From positions 558,001 through 622,000 of the forward strand of contig MU270029.1 in the NCBI GenBank assembly GCA_021432635.1: a stretch of 64,000 nucleotides of DNA. The letters run 5' to 3'. Both the position numbers and the translations under genes were made by a program. The notes below the pieces were generated by a model. The model made no database searches. It saw only the letters and a program-made list of their open reading frames with translations, and was not told the DNA's origin. Shown here piece after piece: positions 45,703 to 57,239 of this stretch. Origin of the DNA: Thozetella sp. PMI_491 (taxonomy: Eukaryota > Ascomycota > Sordariomycetes > Chaetosphaeriales > Chaetosphaeriaceae). The number at the start of each line of letters is the position of its first letter. The first letter of the stretch is position 1.

Positions 45703-46728
45703 ATGGACATCCTCCTCTCTCTCCCCATCGCGTCTTACTTCTTCTCCAGCTCCCTCACCTCGTGGTCCACCTCACTTAACCTCCTTTTTTTCTACATGAC
45801 CTGGACTACGCTCGTGCTCTCGCACTCGCCGCTCAAGATTGAGCTCATTGGCAGCTTCGCGCTGCGCTTAGTATTCTGGCTCATACCATCCCTCGTGTTC
45901 CTCTTGTTCGACACGCTCCTCCCGTCCCTGGCCGAGAGCATAAAATACAATGGAAGATCCGCCCTGCCGTCGCGTGACGGCCGCGCCCTGGGCCGGCTCG
46001 TGCTATTGGCGGTGATCAACTTGCTTCTCGAAACTGGTGCCGAGGCGGGCATAAGCCTCGGGCTGGCGACGCTACTCCGTCACCCCGTGTTCAAGACTAC
46101 CTCGACGCTGCCACTCCCGTGGCAGATGATTAAGCACATCGGGCTCCTATTCACCCTGCGTGAGATCCTCACGTACGCTATCCACCGCTACATCCTGCAC
46201 GGGGCGTCTGGCCGGGACTGGTTCGGCGTTTCTAGGCTGCACAAGCGGTACGCGCACGCCCGCGCAGCGCCACCCTTCTCGCTTCTCGTCATGGGCGACC
46301 ACCCGCTCCCGTTCCTCCTGCACCGGTTCGTGCCGCGATACCTACCGGCCCTGCTTCTCCAGCGCCGTCTGCACCTTCTCACTTATTTACTCTTCGTGGG
46401 CCTTTGCACGCTCGAGGAGACGCTCTCCATGTCGGGCTATACAGTTGTCCCCGGCATCATCATGGGCGGCATCACGCGCCGGACGGCGGTACACTACGCC
46501 AAGCCGGCAGGGAACTACGGCGCCTGGGGCCTGCTGGACTGGATGCACGGCACGAGCCTGGGCAAGGATGTCATGGCGGACGTGAAGGATGAGGCCGAGA
46601 AGCACCGTCTTAAGGAGAGGAGCAAGGAATCGGCCAATGGAGTGACTAATGCCGTCCAGGAGGGCATTGAAGGGCTGCGGAGGAGCAAGCGATCACGGGG
46701 TAGAAGCCGCCAAGCCGACAGCGAGTAA
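45703..46728 (+). CDS. Fatty-acid hydroxylase/sterol-desaturase superfamily protein, divergent
   Basis: Intronless, 341 residues from ATG 45703 (CCACGATGG). Hydrophobic segments lie at about 8-30, 43-70, 97-125 and 205-235. Family landmarks are REILTYAIHRYILH, RLHKRYAHARAAPPFSLL, DHPLPFLLHRFVPRYLP, LEETLSMSGYTVVP and NYGAWGLLDWMHGT, matching the fungal branch of the C-4 sterol-methyl-oxidase/desaturase superfamily (ER membrane, di-iron oxygenases). The histidine clusters are thinner than the canonical HX3H, HX2HH, HX2HH set: the last one is only VHYAKP. Whether di-iron chemistry is retained is uncertain. The tail is lysine/arginine-rich (RRSKRSRGRSR), as in ER proteins. It follows the glycosyltransferase on the same strand. 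Confidence 0.8.
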   Translation: MDILLSLPIASYFFSSSLTSWSTSLNLLFFYMTWTTLVLSHSPLKIELIGSFALRLVFWLIPSLVFLLFDTLLPSLAESIKYNGRSALPSRDGRALGRLVLLAVINLLLETGAEAGISLGLATLLRHPVFKTTSTLPLPWQMIKHIGLLFTLREILTYAIHRYILHGASGRDWFGVSRLHKRYAHARAAPPFSLLVMGDHPLPFLLHRFVPRYLPALLLQRRLHLLTYLLFVGLCTLEETLSMSGYTVVPGIIMGGITRRTAVHYAKPAGNYGAWGLLDWMHGTSLGKDVMADVKDEAEKHRLKERSKESANGVTNAVQEGIEGLRRSKRSRGRSRQADSE

Positions 46729-47241
46729 GGCAGGACCCGAAAGGTATCTGATCGGGTTGGACTGGCGGGTGTGGCGTGTTCTGGAATATGTGTTTGCTTT
46801 GGCGTTCAAAAGGCAGGCCACGATGGTTTGGGCCGTGGATATCGTTGAAATCCAGTTCTTGAGCCATATACCAAGTGTTTCTAGCAGGCCATTTCGTGAT
46901 TCCATCTCTTCAATGCAATCCATCTATCGTCTTATCTCCAGCCTTCTCTACATAATAAGTGCCGTGTACAACATGAACAACCAGAAGCCACCGAGGTTCT
47001 CCGTTCTATTAGTACAGGTATACTGACGCCAGCCAGTCCTTGTGTTGCCGTGTGGCCCATGCCCCCATCCGCCTCTACTTATACACCCATCTAACCCGTA
47101 GCTGTAGTGAACACCCCATCGTAGTGTCCAAGCCTCTTAATCCACCGCTATGTATGTATGTATGTATGCATGCATGAATTCGTTTATACAGAGCGCGTTG
47201 GAGGGAACACTTCCTTTCCTGGTCGCCCGGCGGCCGTGAGA
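46729..47241. other. Convergent 3' region with TATG microsatellite
   Basis: 513 bp between the stops of the desaturase-family gene (+) and iml2 (-). A (TATG)5(CATG)2 tract is at 47149-47176. Otherwise 3' untranslated sequence. Confidence 0.55.
47149..47176 (+). repeat. (TATG)5(CATG)2 microsatellite
   Basis: Five TATG and two CATG units in tandem, about 65 bp beyond the iml2 stop codon, likely within its 3' untranslated region. Confidence 0.9.
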
Positions 47242-49541
47242 TCACGCCCAACCCTTCTTGCCCTTCAACCACGAGACGGTATTAAGCCCGGTCTGAACTC
47301 GCATGCCGAATCGTGCGTCGAGGACAAACGTCTCCCACTTTGCCACCTGCTGGAGGTACGAGACACACTCGTCGACCTTCTTTTGCCGGTGAGCATCCGC
47401 CTCCTCGGCCGTCTTGCCGGAGGGCGGCTGGTTCGCCGCCGCCCAGGCGAGGGTCGCCATCTCGTAGTGAGCAGCCGGTAGTGTATAATCGTCCCTCGTG
47501 GGTCCCTTAAAGGCGAGCCTGCGATGGCGGATTCTGGTTAGCCTAGTGTTGCTTGGGGAAGCCGTTAGCAGGAAACTCACTTGTCCATAGCCAAAATAGC
47601 CTCCACGGCTTTCTTCGCCTCAATCTCCTTGCCTAAGCCTCTCAGGCAGGCGGCCTCAGCGATGGCCATAATGGCGAGCTCATCCTTCTCCTCTTTCATC
47701 TTCTCGACCTTGTCGGCGGGGGCGGTGCAACGCTCCCAGCTGATGTGCTGGCGTGCCTTCTCTAACTGGTCCGAGTTCATACGCTTCGATCCATTCCACA
47801 GGTACGTCATCTCCATTGCCGGAGACGGCCCGACCGCGTCGGCGAGATCCAAGCCTAGTGCGGTGGCCCGCTCCTCCCACTTCTGCAGCTTGCGGCATAC
47901 GAACACCTCGAAAGGCATCTGGCGCGCCATGAAGCGCTTGCGCCCGGCCACCGCCGGCGCCTTGTGGAAGAACTCCTCGGCCGCCTTCTTGTGCTTCCTC
48001 GCGTCCGCCTGAGCCTCGTCCAACTCACGCGACTTGTCCGTCGACCCAGACAGGGCAGCGATGCGGTGGAACGCGTCACGGTACAGTTCTAGCTCGGCAG
48101 TGCCGCAGAAATAGTAGTACAGGGAGTGGCTCCAATCATTCAGCTCGATGCACTTGAGGAAGCTGTCCCGCATCAGATCCCAACGCATCATGAACAGAGC
48201 GTCGATGGAGAGCTCAAAGCTGTTGAGCGCCGTCACTTGCTTCATCTTGCTGCCCGTGTTGTTGGTCAGAGCCTCGATAGCCTCGGCCAGACGCTTGGAA
48301 GTTGCTAGCACCCGCGCCTCCTCAAGCTTCCACAGGCGCGAATCGGCGTACCGAGCACGCATGTCAGCCAGCAGCGCCGCGCACTTCTCCTTCGGGAAAC
48401 CCACGATCTCGCCCGGTTCGGATAGCTCCGATACATCGTTCTCGCTAGGGAGGATGTCGGCGAAGCCGAGCATGGTGTTGTAGTACGCAAGAAGGACCAT
48501 GCCGGCCATGGCGCCGTTGATGTTCGGGAACTTGGTGCTCTGCCAGAGCATCTTGATGCCCCGGTCCCGATCACCCTTGAAGCCGATGACCTGGAGCAGG
48601 CGCCCCAGAGCGGGAGGGATCAAGCTCAGCATCAGATTGAGGATGCCAAAGCACATGTTCGCTCCGCTGTGGACAAAGACGTCGACCGGCGAGTTGAAGA
48701 GACTGCTGTCAGCGCCGGTAGAGTCGAGGGGGTCGCGGGCGGGCTGCGCCGAGCCATTCAAAGCGACATCCCCTAGGGCTTTCTCTAGCTGTGCTGGGTC
48801 TGGCTCTGCTGCTCCCGTGTCTGCTTGACTCGTCGGCAACTTCTCTCTGGACGCGGACCCGCTCGCGCCCTTGTCCTCCAACGTCTTCAAGAACTTGGCC
48901 TCGGATTCCATGATTTCGTTGAGGGAGATGTAGGCCTTCCGCAACTTGTAGAAGCCCTTAATGCCCTCCGTTAGGCTTTCGTGCGTGATGGCAACCACCG
49001 CATTCATGAGCTGGGCTTCAGCGTACACAAGCGCGAACTCGGACCCCGGCGGGTAGATGTTGCTGACCTTGCCGCCGATGTGCTCCTTGGATTCGGCCGC
49101 CGACCCTCTGTACAGCCAGTATCCTCCGCCGGCCGCCTTCTCCGCCTCTTTCTGGGCCTTCTTCATGTCATTCCACGCCCGGGTCTCACAATCGTTCAGC
49201 TTCGATGCTGCCTCGGCCATAATCTCCTTCTCGAAGCCCAAGACACTCCTCATAAACGTCGACACGCCTAGTCCGAGCAGGTGGAAGCTGGATTGGTCTT
49301 TCCTGAGGCGCAGCCGGGCCTCAGCACCGTCAATGTCGTCATTCATGATCAAGTCGACGGCGGCCATGGCATCTTGGATATCGGAAGCCTCTTGAACGGC
49401 GCCCGGGCTGGTCATGCCATCGGGGAATCCATTGGGCCCGGCGATCGTATCGCGACTAGCGTTGATCGGGGTCGGTACTTTGGAGGACTCCTTCGAGGAG
49501 CTGTTCGAGGGTGGCCCGCGGAACCACGAGCGGAGAGACAT
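47242..49541 (-). CDS. iml2: Inclusion body clearance protein IML2
   Basis: Exons 49541-47581 and 47518-47242 give 745 residues, close to the yeast protein. The 62-nt intron (GTGAGT..CGCAG) splits a lysine codon in [11 protein letters not shown]. The N-terminal 40 residues are Ser/Pro-rich; then [19 protein letters not shown] and the helical TPR-like array of the IML2/TTC39 family (PF10300), including [53 protein letters not shown] and YDSR-type repeat edges ([17 protein letters not shown]). In yeast Iml2 links lipid droplets and mitochondria to clearance of protein inclusions. Divergent from sem1 over 1.6 kb. Confidence 0.93.
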
Positions 49542-51099
49542 GATGCGTGGCTGGCGAGGAGAAGAGTTGGTGTCCCGGCCGTGGAAAACGGTCGAAGCTC
49601 GTTATACAGGCACGATATCTCTTGCTGCCATGAAACGCGACACCAAAACGCTAAAGACGGGAAGCAGGAGAGAAGACAAAGTTGGCTGACGCCAATGCCG
49701 TTCGCAGCGCCCGCAAGGGAGAGCCGGGCAGGCCAGCGAGTTTGAGACACACGCTACGGAGACCGGCACGTCGGCAAGTCTGCAACCGATGGGGGCTCGC
49801 TCGGGGGAAACCAGTCGAGACTTCGGGGTACGGGAGATCCCCGAAAACAACCAACCCAACAAATCAGTCAGCACCTTATCAAAGCCCTCTCGTTCGCCCC
49901 AAATCGGACCTGCTCTGGGCCTAGCAGCGGCGACAAACGAACAAACAAATTGGTTAGATTGGAACTCCGTAGCATAAAGCCTGCCGAGTGTGCTGTCGGC
50001 CGAGTACGAATTAGACCGATGCAGGCGATGACGTATCCTAGTGGGAACCGCAGGAGGCGTCTGGCAGGACCCTCGCGATTGGAGCGCGTCGACAAGAGCC
50101 CTTCCAGTCGACAAACGATTCGGGGGAAGGAAGAAGGGGGGGAGCCAAAAGGGTAGCACAGACGGCTCTTCTCAGGTGCAGACGGAAGGATTAAATAGCA
50201 TGCAGCCTCCTTCGGCGCAGCAAGATACGAGAGGCAGGGTAGACGATTCGGAGGCTTCTCTAGGGCTCGAGGCGTACGGCAACTTGCAAGGGCCCGGGTT
50301 AGGTCGTAGGCTATCGAATAGCGGGCGCCACTCTTGCCCCGGGCCCTCCGGGGGTTTCTGGACTACCGGCACTACCACCGCTGTTTCTCATGCGGGCGCA
50401 ATACGCGCAGTTTGCGCCAAGGGGCCCGGGCCTAGCACCTCGTAAACTCCGGTGATGAGAAGCTTTGAAATCGACCCTGCCTCACTTGCATCGGGCCTGA
50501 CGGGCGGTACGCCTAGCGGCATTTTGGCTTCGAGGGCTGCGGGGAGAGCTGCGCGTACGCGTTCGCCCGGATGCTTAGCGCAGAGGTACAGTGCGCAAAG
50601 CTTCGGACGGAGCACGAGCTGCGGCTGCGTCGTTGCTTTTCTCGCAAACGAAACGAATGGGAAAGGAAAAAGAAAAGCGCTTTGGAAAGTGGGGCTCGGA
50701 GAGTCGGATGGAGCCTTAGGTAAGGCACGGTAGCTGTTCGCCCCCCACCTGTGCGCCAGCTGTCGGCCGCCCAGGCACCTGCCGCCACGTCGGACCTCAG
50801 CCTCCAGCCTCAGCCTGAGCAGAGCAGCTTTGAAAGAGCTTCCAGCACATTCTTGGTCTCAAACCGGCGCCAAACTTCGTCGCCCCTTCCACGACGCACG
50901 CACGCAACGCCCCCTCGACGACGTGAAAAGCGATTCCACACTCGTGCACGGCATCGCGGACAGGAGCCCAAGGTCCCCCCGGAAACCGATCCAGCCTTCC
51001 GGTCACTCACCACGCGACCCCCAGCCCGGAGACCGCGCAGAGCCGCAGCTGCGAAACCGGGACCCCCAGCTCACAACCCAGCAATCCGCAGACCCAGCC
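49542..51099. promoter_or_regulatory. Divergent intergenic region, iml2 / sem1
   Basis: 1.56 kb between two ATGs. No coding gene recognised despite several open frames. The sem1-proximal part (about 50750-51099) is C-rich and probably transcribed leader. Confidence 0.5.
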
Positions 51100-51533
51100 A
51101 TGGCGTCGTCGCAGAACAAGAAGGACGAGAAGGCGGCCGCCGAGGCCAAGCCCGAGGAGCAGCCTACACAGGAGAAGAAGCCGGCCGCAGCGCTCGAGGA
51201 AGACGACGAGTTCGAGGACTTCCCCGTCGATGGTGCGTATATTTTGGCTCGCCCTGTCCGCAGCCATGGCCCCTACGAATGCAATGGCAATATGGTGATG
51301 CTGACATGCGATTCGCGGATGCTAGACTGGGCACAAGAAGAAGCTGAGGCCGCCGCGGGTGACAAGACCAAGCACCTGTGGGAGGAGTCGTGGGATGACG
51401 ACGACACGAGCGATGATTTCTCCGCGCAGCTGAAGTGCGTATCCTTCCCCAATGCCCACGGCGTATCCGTTATATGCTAACACACGAGATCAGGGAGGAG
51501 CTCAAGAAGGTCGAGGCCTCGAAGAGACGGTGA
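51100..51533 (+). CDS. sem1: 26S proteasome subunit SEM1/DSS1 (Rpn15)
   Basis: A tiny three-exon gene (51100-51232, 51326-51434, 51494-51533; 93 residues) easily missed by simple frame scanning. The N-terminal 30 residues are Ala/Glu/Lys-rich and variable; then the diagnostic acidic-aromatic DSS1 core DDEFEDFPVDDW (split by intron 1), KHLWEESWDDDDTSDDFS, and the helical tail QLKEELKKVEASKRR. SEM1/DSS1 is an intrinsically disordered subunit of the proteasome lid and also of TREX-2 and BRCA2-like complexes; the two acidic-aromatic patches bind ubiquitin and partners. Introns are 93 and 59 nt with GTGCGT donors and CTGAC/CTAAC branch sites. Convergent with pgk1. Confidence 0.95.
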
Positions 51534-52011
51534 ACGATGTGCATTCTAGTGGCGGCGGCAGCAATTATCGGGAGGATGACCGGTTCGCGAAGGAGGGACG
51601 AGCGACACAAGACCGATGTCGCGGTCCGCATTATGTGCATAGACCGATACCAGGAGGTCCAGCATTAATAGACGCGGGATGGCATCCCCTACCAGTGCAT
51701 TCTCTACGAACCAGCCATGCCTCGGCCGTGTTTACGTAACCCCTGAGCTCCTCGGCTCTTGAATCTGTCCATGTCACCTCCATCATTATCCATGGAATCA
51801 GCATGTTGATTGCCCAGGCATTTGTCTATTGTGTGTTCCGTGCTAAAGACTAGCTGTACCAGCCCGATCCCGACCTTCGTACCATCATCAGCTCATTGGC
51901 TTCAAAGCGCTGCCCAAGTGTCTAGGAAAATAAATGGCTCCACGCCATTGTCCGCCATCGCCTCCCCGGAGCGTACCGTTTCCGTTTTTTTATTTCTCTT
52001 TATGAAGACAG
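51534..52011. other. Convergent 3' region, sem1 / pgk1
   Basis: 478 bp, both 3' untranslated regions; AAATAAATGG-like sequence around 51926 and T-rich sequence near 51980-52000. No gene recognised. Confidence 0.5.
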
Positions 52012-53525
52012 CTACTTACGCTCGCTCAGGGCAACCACGCCAGGCAGGGCCTTGCCCTCGAGCAGCTCGAGCGAGGCACCTCCACCGGTCGAGACGTGGC
52101 TGATCTTGTCCTCCACCTTGTACTTGGCCGCGACGGTGGCGGTGTCACCACCGCCAATGATGACCGTCTTGCCGCTCTCGCTAGCCGCCACGGCAGCGTC
52201 GAGAGTGGCCTTGGTGCCGCTGGCGAACTTGTCGAACTCGAAGACGCCGGCCGGCCCGTTCCACAGGATGGTCTCGGCCTCGTCGATAGCGGCAGTGTAC
52301 AGCTTGACGGACTCCGGGCCGCAGTCAAGTCCCATCCAGCCATCTGGGATGCCCGAAGCATCAGTGGCGGCGCCCACGGTGGCGTCCTTGTCGAACTTGT
52401 CGGCAGTGATGTAGTCGACGGGCAGCACAACCTTGACGTTGTTCTTCTTAGCCTTCTCTATCAGGTCGCCAACAGTCTTCGAGCCAGCCTCATCGAACAG
52501 CGAGTTGCCGATCGAGACGCCCTCCAGCGTCTTCTTGAAGGTGAAAGCCATGCCACCGCAGATGATGAGCGAGTTGACCTTGCCTAGCAAGTTGTCGATC
52601 AGCTGGATCTTGTCCGACACCTTGGCGCCTCCAAGGATGGCCAGGAAGGGTCGCTTGGGCGACTCGAGGGCCTTGGCGAAGTAGTCGAGCTCCTTCTTCA
52701 TGAGGAAGCCGGCAGCCTTCTGGGGGAGGTCGACGCCCACCATGGAGGAGTGAGCGCGGTGAGCGGTGCCGAAGGCATCGTCTAGCGGTTTCCCATCAAT
52801 ACACGGCACGGTCTAAGCAATGCAGGGGAGGATCTAGACTCACTGACGTAGACATCGCCGAGCTTGGTGAGGCCCTTGCGGAACTCCTCAACCTTGGCCT
52901 TGTCGGCCTTGACCTTGTTGCCGTCCTTGTCGACGCCCTTGCCCTCCTCCTCGATGTGGAACCGCAGGTTCTCGAGGAGAACGACACCGCCGTTGTCCGT
53001 CTTGGCGACGATGTCCTCGACCTCAGGGCCGACGCAGTCGGGGGCGAAGGTAACCGACTGGCCCAGCTGCTTCTCGAGCTCGGAGACGACGGGCTTCAGC
53101 GAATACTTGGGGTTGACGTTGCCATCCGGGCGGCCCAGGTGGGACATGAGGATCACCGCCTTGGCGCCGTTGTCGATCGCATACTTGATGGTCGGGATGG
53201 CACCGACAATACGCTGGGGGTTGGTGACGTTCTTGTTGCCGTCGAGCGGGACGTTGAAGTCAACCTGTTGTCATGAGTTAGCTTCCCGTGGACCCTTAAG
53301 GCACCAGGCCTGATGATAACGGGTGGTCTCCGGGCCCGGCTAAGCAGAGCCCGCGGTCGAGTCCCAGATCGAGAAGACACTTGGAGGCCGTTCCGGACAA
53401 TCCGAACCGGCAACCACACGAATTGGAATGTAATGGCAGAGCCAGGGCGATCTACGTACGCGGATGAGGACGCGCTTGCCCTTCAGGTCGACATCGGTGA
53501 TGGACAGCTTGTTCGAGAGAGACAT
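52012..53525 (-). CDS. pgk1: Phosphoglycerate kinase
   Basis: Exons 53525-53460, 53264-52844 and 52781-52012 encode 418 residues, the usual PGK length. It transfers phosphate from 1,3-bisphosphoglycerate to ADP in glycolysis (cytosol). Seen: [14 protein letters not shown] spanning intron 1, MSHLGRPDG (substrate basic patch), [33 protein letters not shown] spanning intron 2, [23 protein letters not shown], the nucleotide site [13 protein letters not shown], and the C-terminal [12 protein letters not shown] with [13 protein letters not shown]. Intron 1 is 195 nt, long for this window; intron 2 is 62 nt. Codon use is strongly C-ending, as in highly expressed genes. Confidence 0.97.
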
Positions 53526-54402
53526 CTTGACGAAGCGGCGGATGCGCTGGGAATGTCTGAGGAAGAAGGTAATCGTAAATGAGCAACAGGATAATGGTAG
53601 TCAAAAGGCGCGAAGATGGCCAAGGAGTCTGAGCAGTGGTTTGAGAAAAAGACGCAGGCAGGGGGGAGCTCTCGGCCGGGTTGGAGGGGCAGCAGTGGTG
53701 GTGGGTGGAGGGGTAATGGAAAATCAGCTAGGTGCAGAGTGGGGTGATGGGAGCTCTGACGTCGTTCGATGGTTGGCTGGAACGGCTCAACCGCATAAAC
53801 ACCTCGTCGAATCCTCGAGTCGCTCGCGCAACGGAAGGGTCGGACCAGGCCTCGGCACCGTCCAGTGAGACGGGCGAGAAGGAGCAGGAATGGCCCCAGC
53901 TACCCTGCATTGGCTGGTCTTCTGCATGGCACCGCCATTTTGACCTCTTGCCTGCCTTCATGCCTCGTCGCTATGCCTCGGACCGAGTGTCGGGTGATGG
54001 GAACGGTCGACGAGAATATTTCGGCCACCGGCGCCTGGAAACCCAGGAAGCTATGCCAGACGAAAGCCGGCCGGGTGCCATGTGCCCCGACTTATCGCGT
54101 AAAGCATGCTTGGCCCGGAACGAAATAGTCATGTTCACTGTTGCCGTACTTTAGGCATCGATCTCCTTAAAGATAAAAATAGTTGCAGAAAGAGATTTAA
54201 TCCATAATTTTGCAGAACTTGCAATGCCTGCTTCAACTCTCTGAGGAGTCGAGTCCATAACGCCTTACATCACGAATATGCCCCAACCCGAATGCCATAG
54301 GTTACATAAAGGGAAAAACTAAGGATTGCGGAGCGACAGGGCGCTGATCCCGCCCCGGCCGAACAGTGAACCTCTCCTCTTCAACCTCCAGTCTTGATAA
54401 AC
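53526..54402. promoter_or_regulatory. pgk1 upstream region
   Basis: 877 bp between the pgk1 ATG and the 3' end of the Mpv17-family gene. The part near the ATG shows strong C/T bias on the coding strand, common in strongly expressed fungal promoters. The distal part is A/T-richer (54160-54260) and probably 3' untranslated. Confidence 0.5.
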
Positions 54403-55585
54403 TCACTCCAAGCGGACGCTGGGCGAATCGGGAATCGAGCGCGACGGCGTGATTGCCTCCTCCGCGGCGTTGGTCAGGGACAGGTAGGCAGTCCAGGCGA
54501 TACCGATAGTGGACACAAACGGCTAGAAGCCTGCAGTTAGCATATATGGTGCGACCGACGAGAAATCAGGGAATCGGCACGAAGAAAGACCTACCAGCTG
54601 ATACTGCACCGGCATCAGGCGGAAGTTGATGACCTGCACAGCGGGCCACACCATGTAGTTTGCCTTGAGCGTCGGCACATACATGTCTTTCAGCTTGTTG
54701 TACACGGCCCGGCGACCCCCGCCCTCGGCCAGTGTCATGGCGGTAAAGAAGCAGGCGACACCAAAGGGCGCGAAGACGAGCTGGTCAAAGACGACACGCT
54801 TCATGGCCGGGCCGAAGGCGCTCGTCTTGGTGATGGGGAAGGTCCGCTCCAGGACCTTGAACCAGCGGAACTGCACGGGGGCCATGCAGAAGCCGTAGGC
54901 CATGAAGCGCGTCAGGCGCTCAAAGTCGAAGGGCGGCGGCAGGTTCTTGGAGTCGGGGATCAGGTCACGCTCAAGCAGCGGGTTCTTGCGGTCCAGCTCG
55001 TGGATCTCGACGGCGAAGGGGTCGTCCCGCGGATTGGGCGACTGCCCCGGCGGCGTCTTGCGGAGCGCCCGCTGCCGCACCGACGTGATGACCTGGGCTG
55101 TCGTGTCGGCGATGCCTCCGAGGATGGCATTGGTCACCATCATGGTGATAACTGTCGCGCGGCTTGGGGTCAGCGCTGCACTCACCACCACTGCGAAGCG
55201 TGCTATCAGGGGCCCATAGAGGCGAGCTGGGGTCCAGAGTGGGGGTATCCAACTTACTTGGCCGTTCCTCATAGTAGGCATTGAACCGGCTGGTCAGCCG
55301 GGCGACGAAAGCCATCTCGATGAGGAAGATGATGGCATGTAAAAGAGGCTGCGCGGAGGACACGCAAGGTCAGTTTGGATGTTACCAGAAAGCAAATCGA
55401 GGCGTCACAATAGGCATTGTGCCCGGGCTGGTGGCTGGCCTGCGGCTGCCAAGTTTTGTCTCTCGCCTGTTTGGAATGGGCTGCAAGGGGGAGGAGGAAG
55501 GGAAGCAGACACATACCACCCGGTCAAAAATCCACTTGCTGTTGAGCGCCCGAATCCACCGTCGGCGCGTGAGTTCCCAAGTCAT
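54403..55585 (-). CDS. Mpv17/PMP22 family membrane protein
   Basis: Exons 55585-55517, 55348-55258, 55151-54595 and 54522-54403 give 278 residues; all phases agree. The N-terminus MTWELTRRRWIRALNSKW is basic and amphipathic. Membrane segments include PLLHAIIFLIEMAFVARLTS, VTNAILGGIADTTAQVI, a 45-residue polar loop (RKTPPGQSPNPRDD to DSKNLPPPFDF), RFMAYGFCMAPVQFRWFKVLE and VVFDQLVFAPFGVACFFTAM. The signature near YVPTLKANYMVWPAVQVINF and PVQYQLPFVSTIGIAWTAYL is diagnostic. Members include mitochondrial Sym1/Mpv17, peroxisomal PMP22 and the fungal Woronin sorting protein WSC; which paralogue this is cannot be decided. The long loop marks it off from Sym1. Confidence 0.9.
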
Positions 55586-57239
55586 TTTGGCGAAGGAAGA
55601 TTGAGAGTGCAGGTGAGACGGAGTCCAGCGTCCTCTAGGAGGGTGAGATCCGGTGCGCGGTCGTCTATGACGAAAGCGCCGCCGCCCTGTACTGGGGTAA
55701 TCAGCTCTTTAGCGGGCCAAGGCACCGACCGATAACGATCGTCGCCTCGTATGCGCTCTTCCGATGTACTTTTTTTTCCCCGGCGTGCCTGCTCGCAGCG
55801 CCACTCCTGCTGGGTCGCTGGGTCGGGCCGCGTCTTCTCGATTCTCTTTGACTCTTGAGCGCCACGGGCGCAAAGCTGGACGATGCGAACTGGATGTCCT
55901 TGATGATGGCTCGGTCGGTGCGATGAAAAGAAGAGGAGGACGTGGCGGCTGATACTGCCTGTCGCTCCTGATCTCGTGTCCTTCTGCACTCCCAGACAAG
56001 GCCCCGACAGGGCCCCCCGACTCTGCCGAACCAACAGGTGCTAGGGACAGCAGTGATCACCCCGCCTTTGCGCTATTCCCAGGTTTCAGCTCCACTTTTT
56101 AGCCGCACAGCCCCGAAGAGTGCGTGAAAGGAGGTGCAATAGAGCCTTTCAATGCAGAACGGAGCTTACGAAGTGCAGAACAAGGCCCAGAATCCACCCG
56201 CAGCCATCCACACCAGAGCTGAACGGCCCGAACAAGCAGAAGCCAGAAGCCAGAACGTCCCCCTCTAGACTCTACATTGAGCTTCAGGACCCGTCAAAGT
56301 GTCGTGCATTCTTGCGCCTCAATTCGAGATTGTATACCAGCAAAAGGATATCTCGAGGGGCTTTGAACCCCTCCCTTTTTGTCGCGTATAAAGCCAACCG
56401 ACAGGCTTTGTCGTGCTGGGGGGGTTCTCAAAATGTTTCAGTGTCGCCACACGACCTCAAATCATGCGCTGCAATTCTGTCCCATGTCTCCCCACTCCTA
56501 GACATGGAAGCTAGTACCTTTGGTATAGGTCGCGGCTAAAACTAGCCCAGGACCTCTTGCGATTTGTCTGCTAATTTGGCATCCCCCTTGAATGCCGTCA
56601 CGACCCCGAGGAGAAACTCTGCACGCAATCGAGGAACCACCACCATGTCTGAAATCCGAAGGGTCCCCGCTTTCGTAACCCCAGTTCAGCTACACAAAGC
56701 CAGGCTCCATGTGCAGTAAGTAATCAAGATCATCTGATCAAGTTGGTGCTGCCGTCGAGCTCGACCTCAGATTCTGCCATAAAAGGTTACATGACAGTCC
56801 ATCAACTCCCTCAAAGTAAGCTAGAGAAGAGTTGGGTTCCATATATCGAACATGGATGCAGCCTCGTGCGAGTCTCATGCGTTGCGACCCCTGACGCTGT
56901 AAACAAAGAAATGTGGAGATGCTTCTCTCGCGTGTGCCCACAACGATTGAGTTAACGTACCTAGGCACCTCTCTAAGGTACGTAATGTAATCAGCTCAAT
57001 CAGCAAATATTTTTCATTGACCTATTTATGATGGTCTTATATGCGGCTGACAACTCGGTCTCTTCCGCCAGCTCTAATGAATGGGGATATCCGTCGGCTT
57101 CGTCCTGTATTCACAGGTTGCACCGAGCCTGACCAAGCGTCTCTTCCCCTTCATTCAGGCCGTGACAGCATAGACGCAGGTCTCTGTCACTAGAATTTCT
57201 TCCGAAAGTTCAGAAGTAGCCCCCTTCCAAGTCCACCAT
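55586..57239. other. Intergenic, no gene recognised
   Basis: 1.65 kb. Contains the promoter of the Mpv17-family gene, a GAGGGG/CCCCTC hairpin followed by T5 (56355-56380), and an inverted repeat ACGTACCT/AGGTACGT (56955-56962 and 56976-56983). Open frames have no domain. Confidence 0.5.
56955..56983. repeat. Inverted repeat ACGTACCT/AGGTACGT
   Basis: Eight-base arms with a 13-base spacer. Similar TACCT-type repeats occur at about 13345-13370 and near 32040. Confidence 0.7.

Noticed and set aside
50751-51347. 198-codon + frame overlapping sem1
   Set aside because: It reads through the sem1 leader and first exon in another frame; the SEM1 core motif fixes the true frame.
56355-56373. T-arm-like hairpin (minus strand AGGGG-TTCAAAG-CCCCT), possible tRNA
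   Set aside because: No matching acceptor stem, D arm or anticodon arm can be found in the adjoining 70 bases; it is an isolated hairpin followed by T5.
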